Positions 47,500 to 57,006 of a stretch of 64,000 nt of DNA are shown in pieces (the first letter of the stretch is position 1; every line of letters begins with the position of its first letter). Made by a program: the position numbers and the translations under genes. This stretch comes from Trametopsis cervina (taxonomy: Eukaryota > Basidiomycota > Agaricomycetes > Polyporales > Irpicaceae): positions 512,251 to 576,250 of the forward strand of contig MU278362.1 of NCBI GenBank assembly GCA_022385755.1, in the 5' to 3' direction. The notes beneath the pieces were generated by a model, which saw only the letters and a list, made by a program, of their open reading frames with translations, was not told where the DNA came from and ran no database searches.

Positions 47500-47700
47500 A
47501 GACGGAATCGAAGCTCTCTCAGACGGTAGAGTTTTCATTGTAAGTGTAAATCAGGCGTTTTCAGCACTTATCTGTATAGTGCTCAGGGACCTTTACTATG
47601 TCAGCTATGTCCTTCTCAATTTTGACTCAGACCCTGCTCTATACATGTCTGCAAGGATCACGATCAATTGAGATCACGGCAACGATTGTAGGGCACTGTT
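47500..47700 (+). pseudogene. Relic of membrane protein B (copy 1)
   Basis: Matches the exon 3 end and exon 4 of intact B2 (53310-53525). The stretch from GGACCTTTACTATGTCAGC at about 47588 follows B2 closely and would read FSILTQTLLY...RSIEITATIV before stopping early. The first exons present in B2 (52838-53300) are absent, and about 170 bp after the exon are also missing. No start codon remains. Confidence 0.75.
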
Positions 47701-47927
47701 CATGACTCATCGCTCATGCTGTTCACTGACCACGAATTTCCCGGTCAACAACGGTGTTATCCTGTTCTTTACAGGGAGCATGCCTCGTCCTTTACACGCG
47801 GATCAGCATCAGTCTCCCACCTAACATAGACATCCAAGTTATAAGCGGATGTCGAAACACTCCGTGATTGTAGAGCGTACCTTCCTCTACTAGCCCTTTT
47901 CCTCAGTGAACACAATACACCCTCACA

Positions 47928-48660
47928 ATGCCCGAAGATATTCAACTCGGATGTAAGTACCCAACCTCATCATGGTATATTCATCCAAATGCTCCTTCAT
48001 TAGACAAGCTCCCTGCTGTCATAGCCTCGACTCTGAGTGGATGGATAACAATCTTCGGAAGCGCCGCCACTGTTGTACGTAGCTCATGCGTGATCTAACA
48101 TCATTCTGATTTTGTGTGTTCAACAGTCCGGTCTGTTAGCAAGCGTTGAGACTACTTTGCTTGTTCTGTATAAAACACCAGGCGTCCCGGTCGCCTCCTC
48201 CGAGCGCTCGCACAAAGCAATCCTGGTCCTGACTTATACTGCATTACTGTTCAGCATCAGCAGTACCTTTAGTTCGCTGATTTTGGCGGATACTTTTGCC
48301 GAGCTTCCAATACGAGCGGCAAGTAAGCCCATTGGAGACGTTGTACAACAGGGCAACATACAGCTTAACTCGAGCCGGAAAATACTCAACTCGTACGGGT
48401 TGCCGTCGTCGGTGGGCTGGATTATGTTCCATTGTAAGTCAATGGCATTGTGGTGTTACTCGTGGCCACAGACTAACGCCATCGGTATTGGAGGGATCGG
48501 TTCGCTGCTGATAGCATGCTTCGCGACGGTCGCACAACTCGTACTGTTTACGTTTAATAATGAACCTCTTGCAGTGAAGGGGCCCGTATTAGCTATTGCT
48601 ATCATCTCGCTCTTCCCGGTTCTCTACTTCACCGCAAACCATATATTCGGACGTGGTTGA
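47928..48660 (+). CDS. Small multi-pass membrane protein C1
   Basis: Unknown family, about 195 residues in four exons. A tiny first exon (MPEDIQLG) is followed by KLPAVIASTLSGWITIFGSA, then SGLLASVETTLLVLYKT, a hydrophobic segment AILVLTYTALLFSISSTFSS, an amphipathic loop, and two more hydrophobic segments (IGSLLIACFATVAQLVLFTF and VLAIAIISLFPVLYFTANHI). I count three or four membrane spans. The last intron works with the acceptor TTGGAG, giving ...IMFHWIGSLL, matching C2. The pattern recalls the many small uncharacterised membrane proteins expanded in mushroom-forming fungi. Closely similar to C2, more distantly to B2. Confidence 0.7.
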
Positions 48661-49458
48661 AACCATAAGATACAAAGCCGTTAGTTTACATTTACACTTT
48701 CCTAAACGGGATCGTAGGGCGCTTGACCTAGTTGATCGATGTCCTCTTTTCAAGTTCACGTTGTTCACCTATGCCATGTTCATTCTTGTTGAGGTCGGAT
48801 GGAGGTAGTCAGCTCGGCAGTCCGTCTCGCAAGCTCGCACACGACCTTAGTTAAACCGACCGTAGATGGTTAAATCGTGGTTCACTTGCAACCGAACAAT
48901 TGCGACGCACTCGGGCATGCTGCTATCTAGAACTTCCATGTAGTCTATGCCTACGCGTCCAGCGACCTAGCACTCTCCAGATGTTGGTACGAAGCTCAAC
49001 ACAGCTCCAAATGTGGAAAAGCAAGGATGACTACGGCGCTACTTCGTGGAACCGTTCGCCGTAGGATCCATTAAAGAGGATTCTGCATTGAACGTCCCCT
49101 GCACTGATAACCGCGAAGTAACACGAGAAGACGTTGACCATTCTGCGCCCATCAATTCAGCAGTGGGACGCATCGCTATGCTAGTGTTGCATGTAGAAGT
49201 CTCCCGCCCAGGGTGTACCCCTCGTCGACAATGGGTATGTGGCGTGTTATAACGACATAGGGACCTACAACCAAATTCTAGATATCAAGAAAGCGCTACC
49301 CGTTCGAGGACCAGCTCAAGCCTTTTCATTACCGTCCTTTCCTATCGTATTGTCATCATGGAATCCTGAGATTGATATGAATGCAGGTCACCTCGAGGCA
49401 GATTCGCCCGCATTCTACACCTTACGCTTACTCCCATGCCTTCATTTCCGCCTTTAAG
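48661..49458. other. Spacer between duplicated blocks
   Basis: About 0.8 kb with only short frames. No gene recognised; it separates the two copies. Confidence 0.45.
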
Positions 49459-49992
49459 CCCTTGTTATGTAAGGCCTGTGCCAGATCAAAGCTGGCTATG
49501 TTTTATGTTCTGTGAGCCGTTGTGGTACAGATTCCGCGATTACCAGAAATTCCTGTGTAGCGATGGTCCCTTGATGCAACGTTACATTCATGGTATTGGC
49601 GGATTTCAAGGGTCCAGTGTCATCCCAATGAAGCGCGGCCATCACACGGGAACTTCCGGATCCCAGATAATGCAACACACTACGGCCTCCGGCTCTCATC
49701 CTTCCTCACCAGCTGGCCTACAAATGTTTCTTCAAATGAGAAAGATGCTACAATCGATCAATGCTGTATCATATCTGCCTCTGGTTTCCTCTGATATTCT
49801 TTGCCGAATTCTCCGAAGTCTGACTCTCACGGAGACGACACTATCCCTATCATCCGCCTGCAGGACGCCACGCGCCATGGTCTTACCTATGGACATTGCG
49901 TTATAGAATGGAATTGTTTGCTCTGTCTGAAGAGATATTGCGGACATGAGAATATTTGCGAGACTTGGCGAACTCCTCTCTCGCCACCCGGT

Positions 49993-52104
49993 ATGGGCTT
50001 AATCCCTTCTCTTCAACTTGTTCGCTCGGTTGCCCAAGCCAACAGGAAGTACAGGAACCAAACAGTCCAAGCAATCACTATAGGGCGAGAATTTTCGCAA
50101 CGGCTACAGAATTCAAGATCTGACATTCAGCTTTCTCGGTTAGGTGTCTGATTTATCATCTCATACCTCACCGACACGATTCCTCAGACTTCTCAACTTC
50201 CTTGACGCTGCCCTGTACGCGTGCATTAATGAAATATCTCTAGATGATGAAGGGTGGACGGAGTTTGTCACAGCGCGAGACGGCGTAGTCCCTCCGATAC
50301 CCTATTCGAAGGTAACGGAGGTCCTGAGCACGGTGTTGGCAAACTTTGCGAGCTCGTATATTGATAAGTAAGGGTTCAGTTTTTGCTCCCGTCGACTCAT
50401 AAGGTTTATTATCAACAGGGATACGGGTATAGTGATAACCGAGCAGATGCGTCAGGCGAAAGCCCTAGACGACAAATGCATGAAGCAACTACAGGCGAAA
50501 ATGGCCAAATACTCGGAACAACTCGAATATATGGCGAAATCGAAGGTAGGAGAGTTTGCTCGGGAATTTGCTTGCCGTCCTTCTTACGCTATGTTTCAGG
50601 AAACAAGTTCCGTCAACCCGTTCAGATTTATCGTCAGTCCAGCTTTGCTGTTGGAACAAGCGTCCCACAATACGACACTTACAGGTCAGAACTTAGTTGC
50701 CCGGCCTTATTACTGCTGACGGAATGATTTCGTGCAGTCAAAATTAGTGCCAGGGCCAAGTATCCCGAGATCCTGTACAAGTTCAGGCGGACCTGGCAGA
50801 AAAATGTCTTGAATCCGCACTTCTACTCTGCACATGACCTCGGTATGATCAGAGCTAAAAGCCAGATCCATCCTCTTGAAGACTACGGGCCTGAATGGGA
50901 GCGAGTCCAGACGGTATGGGTTGTTTGCGATCGTCAAGATGGCAATCGCTTCATCTTGGGTAGCGGAGAATCCGCGCGTGTGTATGGTACACTGCGTCAG
51001 GTCAAGGCTTCCAATGGGAACGTGCACGTTCTGAAAGGTATGTAGCGTAGCCAGCGCTATTGTATCTATACCCACTGCTCTTTCAGATTTACACGGCATC
51101 TTACGTCCCACGCACAAACTGATGAACACGAATGTTACCGTTACTCTGCTGCCGGCTTCTCTTAATATCCCTATTCCATTACAGGAGGTCACCAACGTGT
51201 CGGACCTTGTGTCGCATTTCTTGAGAGAAGATGCTCAAGAAAACCTCATCCCACTACCCCTGCCCGCTGATTCTACCGAGGCGGCATCTCTGTCACATGC
51301 CCAATCCCAGATTGAGGAAGTCATTGCTCCGCCAGAGCAGGATCGTGCACCTCTACCTGTCGGTTCTTCACAGCATCGGAAATCAACGTCAAACGCAGCA
51401 GCCTCATCTGCAGCGACGGAAGCACGAGAGGAAACGGCACAGCTCGACTCGCGCACCAATACCCGCCCAGATAGTACACCCCCGCTAACACTACACAGTG
51501 CGACACACGTCCTAGAACATACACCTGTATCGCAGGCTGCAGTACCCATCTCACATCCACAACCAGCAGTATCGATAGCAAGCTCCCGAGAGAGACCGGT
51601 GTACCGACCTGCCGCTACTTCGCAAAACACAATGTCAGAATCATCATCGCAGATAACGCTACGGGAAGAAGCACCCAGAGACAGCGCAATTCACATACCC
51701 GAAAGTGTTATCAAAGACACGGAGGCGGCATCGCCATCTCACGCGTCACTCCCACGAGAGCCTGCGTCACGAGTCGCCCCCCTATTGACTAGCTCAGAAG
51801 TGACTTTAGTCTCGCCAGATCCAGCAGGGGGCTCAGCTACTGTACACTTAGAGACGCCTTCCGTAGGATGGTTCTATCCATCACGCATGTATCATATACT
51901 CACACCGTCTCTCAGAGTGCTATGCAAGGGCCGCCGGCCCCTTCAAACCCATCGCAAAGCCCAGTGCCTCCGCCCGCTGCCCCTGTTTCTGGTCGGAAAC
52001 CAATACCTCCTGCGCATGCCAGCAACAAAGAACCCAAGAAAGGATGGCTGCGGCGCTATGTCGTGGACCCCGTCAAGTCGGTACTAGGTGCAGGAAGTCG
52101 TTGA
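49993..52104 (+). CDS. Protein A2: coiled-coil plus Ser/Thr/Pro-rich tail, unknown family
   Basis: Paralog of A1 with the same exon plan and all junctions in frame. Exon 1: MGLIPSLQLVRSVAQANRKY. Helical exon: RLLNFLDAALYACINEISLD. Coiled coil: EQMRQAKALDDKCMKQLQAK. Folded-looking exon: AKYPEILYKFRRTWQKNVL, VQTVWVVCDRQDGNRFILG, SARVYGTLRQV. The low-complexity region (Ser/Thr/Pro/Glu) is about as long as in A1 but poorly conserved apart from short islands such as SAIHIP.S.IKDT and ASPSHAS. The end is KGWLRRYVVDPVKSVL. The upstream frame from 49801 stays open in A2 but is closed in A1, so the ATG at 49993 is the shared start. Function unknown; adjacency to B2 and C2 is the only clue. Confidence 0.7.
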
Positions 52105-52837
52105 TAGACCGCAGGGCGGCGATGGTCTACCGATAAGAGAACATGTCTCATTGGTTTTACTCCATTCTTCGGAGCTAGAGATGTCTTATTTCGTCGCACC
52201 TAGCAGGACGTGTGTGTGAAAGGTTTACCTAGGGTCCAACGTTGGGTCGGCATGTCATCCCGTGCCGTCAGTCCTCAGGGCAGACACATGGACCTACAAT
52301 CTATCTCCATCTCCGTACAGTCTCGGGACCTCATGGACTATCAGTCCGAGGACCAGTATCTCAAACTTTATACTCCTTTGGCAATCGTTGCAGCCATCGG
52401 AACTTCCCATGCGTGCAGGCTGCAACGCCGTTGCCGCAATGCAACCTTCATCTCCGGCTGTGAACCCTTACTATGCGGTGCAACCCACGTTGACTTGACT
52501 AGCACCACCGCTCTGATATCCATCAGGAGGGACGGCGGCATGATAATCCCTTCAGGACTACAACTAGTGTGGTTACCTCACCCCCGCATTTGAGAGACTC
52601 ACTTCCTTCCAAGCCAGACACATCATTTACGCGCATCGTTGTCTATTGGATGACCATCACGTAAGTCAGGGCACCTGTGCTTACAGCAGTTGCTGATGCT
52701 CCGTTGTCCAGAAATAACGAACTGCGAGCATAAAGGGATGCTCAAGATTAGGTTTAGCCGTCTATGACGCTTCGTCAAGTGGACACCACGAGGACACGAT
52801 CTTGCGTGAAGCCTTGTGCTCTCTCACTTCTTCTGTC
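52105..52837. other. Spacer between A2 and B2
   Basis: The left part matches the A1 3' flank (47.10-47.48 kb) without a conserved reading frame, so it is probably non-coding. The right part is absent from copy 1. Confidence 0.5.
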
Positions 52838-53561
52838 ATGCCCTCACGAACTGCTGGCATGAACATTGGCTGTCAGTACATCGATGGTTACTCGGCTTCG
52901 GATTCATACTCACTTAACTGCCTCATTTAGATGAGCTTCCCGCAGCTGTGAGGTCTGTGCGGGACAGCTGGTCCGCTACAGCGGCCAAGGCAGCATCTAT
53001 AGTATGAACGTAGCCCATTCACCCATCTCTACGCTGACGCGCAGTAGTGTGCTCTCTTTGCAGTAGCAGAAACGCAACTTTTGGTGTTTGTCAAAGACCC
53101 TATGAACTTCCAGCAACCAACGCACCATACTGCCATGAAGGCTCTCCTGGCATTCAGCTACAGTGGACTTGTCCTCGGAGTCAGCGGCGCAGTCAGCTCT
53201 CTCGTTCTAATAGACGTCTTCGGAGAGATGGGCGTTCGTGCTTCGCGAACTCAAACCATAGACACGATCACCTCAGGGACTGTCATAGCGGACGATGCAA
53301 AAGTATTGGAAATGTTCGGTGCCCGTCGCTCACTCAGATGGTGGGCTCTTCACTGTATGTTTGCGTCAACCATTTTCATCCCAATACTCATGCGTATGCT
53401 GCCCAGGGACCTTGACCATGCTAGCCATGACGTTCTCAATTCTAACCCAAATCCTGCTCTATATATGGCTGCAAGAGTCACGGTCCATCCAGATCACGGC
53501 AACGATCGTAGTCGCGTTCTCGGCCGCACCCTTGTTGTATTTCATACCACGGTGTATATGA
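52838..53561 (+). CDS. Small multi-pass membrane protein B2
   Basis: About 195 residues, four exons, with the same intron positions as C1 and C2. Exon 1 MPSRTAGMNIGC; exon 2 DELPAAVRSVRDSWSATAAK; exon 3 CALFAVAETQLLVFVKDPMN, ALLAFSYSGLVLGVSGAVSS and a loop; exon 4 WTLTMLAMTFSILTQILLYI and VVAFSAAPLLYFIPRCI. CALFAVAETQLLVFVKD aligns with SGLLASVETTLLVLYKT of C1, so B and C are ancient paralogs. Three to four hydrophobic segments. Intact here, a relic in copy 1. Function unknown. Confidence 0.65.
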
Positions 53562-53916
53562 TGCTACTTACCCTGGGCCCATTTCAATCCATCACGCGCT
53601 ATCAACTCGTCTCATAGGTGTTGGAAATATTTCTAACTTCTATATGATTACACCAAACACGGTACCCTTCGTGTTGTGCTGGAAGTCACTGACCATGAGT
53701 CGCTGACACGGCCCACTTACCATGAGTTTTCCACCCAGGGACGTTGTTGTGTCATTCTGTACCAATGAAGTTACCTCATCCTTCACACGTGGATCGGCAT
53801 CACTGTCTCGTCTGACTTACACATTCAATTCATAAGCGGACGTCAAAATACTCCGCAATCGTCGAGTGTATCCTCTCTCTGGCCCCTTTTCCTATTAAGC
53901 AGAATACACCCTCACG

Positions 53917-54660
53917 ATGACAAAAAAAGTAGGAAAGCCTAAGCTTCAAGTCGAATGTAAGCCCCAAATCTCCTGGATATATGTCTGCCTAAACGCCGCT
54001 TTATTAGATGAGCTTCCTCCTGTCATAGCCTCGCTGCTTAGCGGATGGATAACAATCTTTGGAAGCGCCGCCACTGTTGTACGTAGCTCGTGCGTGCATG
54101 ATCTAATATCGTTCTGAATTTGAGTATTCAACAGTCCGGTCTGTTAGCAAGCGTTGAGACCACTTTGCTTGTCCTGTATAAAACACCCGATGTTGCGGTC
54201 GCCTCCTCCGAGCGCTCGTACAAAGCAATCCTGGTCCTTACATACACTGCATTGCTGTTCAGTATCAGCAGCACCTTTAGTTCACTAATTCTAGCAGATA
54301 CTTTTGCGGAGCTCCCAGCACGAGCGGCTCAGCGTTTCGGGGAGCTTCCAGAAAAGGGTGCTATCGTGGGAGATAGCTGGACGATACTCAGACTGTACGG
54401 CTTGCGGCCGTCGGTGAGCTGGATTATGCTCCATTGTAAGTCTAGAAAGACAATGTTGATAGCGATTACAGATTGAAATTATTGGTGTTGTAGGGATCAG
54501 TTCGCTGCTCATAGCATGCTTCGCGGCAGTCGCACAACTCGTACTGTTTGCGTTCAACAATGAACCGCCTGCTGTGAAGGGACCTGTGACAGCCGTTGCT
54601 ATCATCGCTCTCTTCCCAGTTATCTACTTTACAGTAAACCATATATTCGTACGTGACTGA
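53917..54660 (+). CDS. Small multi-pass membrane protein C2
   Basis: Close paralog of C1. Exon 1 is MTKKVGKPKLQVE; then ELPPVIASLLSGWITIFGSA, SGLLASVETTLLVLYKTPD, AILVLTYTALLFSISSTFSS, a loop that differs from C1 (RFGELPEKGAIVGDS), and after an intron WISSLLIACFAAVAQLVLFA and AVAIIALFPVIYFTVNHI. The first intron splits after the Glu/Gly codon in both copies. Conservation is highest in the hydrophobic segments and lowest in the central loop. No known domain recognised. Confidence 0.7.
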
Positions 54661-55319
54661 CACAATCAAATGCAAACCCATCTGCATACCCGTCATAATT
54701 AGCGTGACGCATTAGAAGGAAAAGGACAGGGCTCGTCGTAATCGATATACGCTGCATAACGCTGGAGCAATTGAGTGTGGCGACTTTGCCATCGTGGGCA
54801 TCATCCCATACCAAGTATTGCTCAAGGCACTTGTCAATTTCAGGAAGGAGCTGTCCTCAAGTCTAACTGCTGACCTGACATCCGCAATTTCTTAGAGACA
54901 CTGAAAGATAGGGAGGATCACGACCCTTGAGGACGCCGCGAGTCCAGTGCGTAGCTGGTATCCATCGTATATAGCACCGTGAAAATCTGGTCTCGCCCCG
55001 CAGCCCAGCATATGAGCGACCTTGCTGGTGTAAGACGACCAGCCTACCATCAAGATACCCATACTTACGACGTATTGCTATACTGTGTTCTTGCGTAGCT
55101 TGAAGCTGGGCCGGCTATGGCGAAATTGCCGACGTATTTGCCAGTGCCAGTGGCTAAAACACATATGGCTTGGTCCTGTCTATTACCCTGTGGTTTCCTC
55201 GCCTATCGAGCTCATGTGGCGAAATACGGAAAGTATCATGATGAAAATCTCGTCCAATGTTTTATTGATTTCGTTGCATCTCCTAGAAGTACTAGAAACC
55301 AAGCGCCTTCCGAAGTTTA
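54661..55319. other. Intergenic after the duplication
   Basis: Contains the start of a plus-strand frame (55117-55383, 88 codons, with WSCLLPCGFLAYRAHVAKYG) that overlaps the end of the next minus gene; its reality is doubtful. Nothing else seen. Confidence 0.35.
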
Positions 55320-55383
55320 TCATTCACTAATATCTTGTGATTCAGCTTGTCCTATGAGGCAAAGACCGTCAGAGACTAGATAG
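55117..55383 (+). other. Doubtful small ORF
   Basis: 88 codons starting MAKLPTYLPVPVAKTHMAWS. Composition is reasonable, but it overlaps the opposite-strand gene end and has no recognised family. Confidence 0.2.
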
Positions 55384-56607
55384 CTCGACAGAATTAAGCA
55401 CGAGACCTTTTCTTTCTCCAGTAGCTGTTGAACAAGCTCTGCATGAACGCGATCCTGCTCCTTCTGTCGTTTTCTAATAGCCTCTAGCTCACTCAAGCTT
55501 TCCTGAAAGTGGGCCAGATTACGCGGGGCGATACTGTGTGCTATACCATACGCACCGTCTCGGGAAATACCTCATGGTGAACGATGCCTTGAGAGGATCC
55601 AGTAAGGAACTCTGGAACCGAACTCGCCTGGGCGATTCTTTTGCGCTTTATTGTTGAGATGTGAGATGTGGCTTGGTCCGAATAAGCTGTGTCTGAATCT
55701 GGGTCCGGAGATGATGCTACGCGGCGCTTGCGTTTGTGAGTAACAGGAGGTCTGTTGAGCAGAACTACGGGGGTTGCCAGATGTCCGGGAGGTTTCAGAA
55801 GGGTGCGTGGTCGTAACCCTGATGTATTTTAATCTGAGACCATGCCGCGAGACATATGAGATTCACTTACTACTAGCGATGGTAGGTTCTTCGTCTGGGG
55901 AGTTTGGAGTCCAATCATCGTCCGTCTCATGGGCTTCGGCGTCCAGATCAACGTAGGTTCCACGTTTAGAGGCGACAACCGCATTGCACCGCTCATGAAC
56001 AAACTTGAATGTCGCCACCGCAAAAGGAGCACCGAGGCGCTCTAAATACTCCTCGTCCAGATAAGCTTCGTTCGTCCGATGATCAGAATGGTCGAGATCT
56101 GGTATATTAGGGTTGCGGTAAATCTCCAATCGGAGAGAGCCTTCGACAAAGTTCTTCTCTGCAAGCTCGGTTATGGACACGCCCATACACGTTGCGCTTG
56201 GAGCTCATTACTCACTGACTTGTCTTGGCGAATACGGCGTCTTCAACCCATCCTCGGCGAACGGTTGTTCAAGGTCGGCTTTGCGTGTTTGCGTCTGTGC
56301 CCATCCCTCGCTCAACCAGATCGCAGTTGTTCGCCTTTCATTTCCCACATCGTCGACAGCATAGATAAGGAACAATGCACTGTATGGTCTGGGACCTTCT
56401 ACCGCGTGCCAATGTAGTGTTACCTCCTAAGAGAGATATCAGACTAGGAGACATATGGCAACAATGACCTCTGCCTACCTCTCGGATTCGATAGATAATA
56501 ATAGCTGTGGCGGTGCTCCCAGTAGTTTCTGACGATTGGCAAACCAGGCTGTCCTTCTCCACTCCATGTGCCTCAAGCCAGATGTCGATACCTTTCACAG
56601 TGAGCAT
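55320..56607 (-). CDS. Unknown protein with basic, disordered middle and C-terminal coiled coil
   Basis: Five exons. MLTVKGIDIWLEAHGVEKDS, then EVTLHWHAVEGPRPYSALFL, a globular-looking part with FVEGSLRLEIYRNPNIPDLD and FAVATFKFVHERCNAVVASK, an acidic linker, a basic Ser-rich stretch (HKRKRRVASSPDPDSD, IKRKRIAQAS) with nuclear-signal-like character, and a coiled coil (ESLSELEAIRKRQKEQDRV). The fold order (short strand domain with GSLRLEIYR, then basic tail) recalls the fungal DUF7918-type proteins, a weak suggestion from memory. The start at 56607 could be 57 nt earlier, in frame. The stop at 55320 assumes that the GTCTCG after EKEK is not a donor. Function unknown, perhaps nuclear. Confidence 0.55.
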
Positions 56608-57006
56608 AGTTGAGAGAGCGGATAGATAAAGGGAGTGGCATTCATGGGTATGAACAAAGGACACCTAAAATAAATACTCCGCGATGTGGCTGGGACAAGT
56701 TGATGACTAATTGGCATGCGGCGAACTCATGTCGGTTTGCAGCAGCGCGTAACGGCAGTAACAGAAGGTCATATGAGTGCCCCTCTGTTCGCATACTAAA
56801 AAGAACACAGATGAAGCTATCGCTACGTGAGTATTATGATTAGTTTAGATGACAACTGGACAACCAACCTTTTACCTGGTTTGGATACCGATGACATCAT
56901 GCGACCGTAGGGGAGAGCTTTGAAACAACTGCATTGTCAGGGTATACCAAATGTACGAAAGCAAAGTCAACGAGGAATAAAGAAGAATATGCCGCACAAT
57001 TCACAG

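Larger units (their letters stand above)
44603..48660 (+). repeat. Segmental duplication, copy 1
   Basis: Similar in order and sequence to 49459-54660. Shared markers include a TTATGTAAGG(G)CCTG block at the left edge, CATCCGCCTGCAGGA before the A gene, the whole A gene, its 3' flank (CATCGGAACTTC), and the C gene. Shorter than copy 2 by about 1 kb, mostly through deletion in the B gene. Confidence 0.85.
49459..54660 (+). repeat. Segmental duplication, copy 2
   Basis: Counterpart of 44603-48660, carrying A2, intact B2 and C2 in the same order and orientation. Offsets grow from about 4.86 kb at the left edge to about 5.99 kb at gene C, as expected from deletions in copy 1. Confidence 0.85.

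Noticed and set aside
49801..49992. N-terminal extension of A2 upstream of 49993
   Set aside because: Open in copy 2 but interrupted by stops in copy 1; the shared ATG is a better start.
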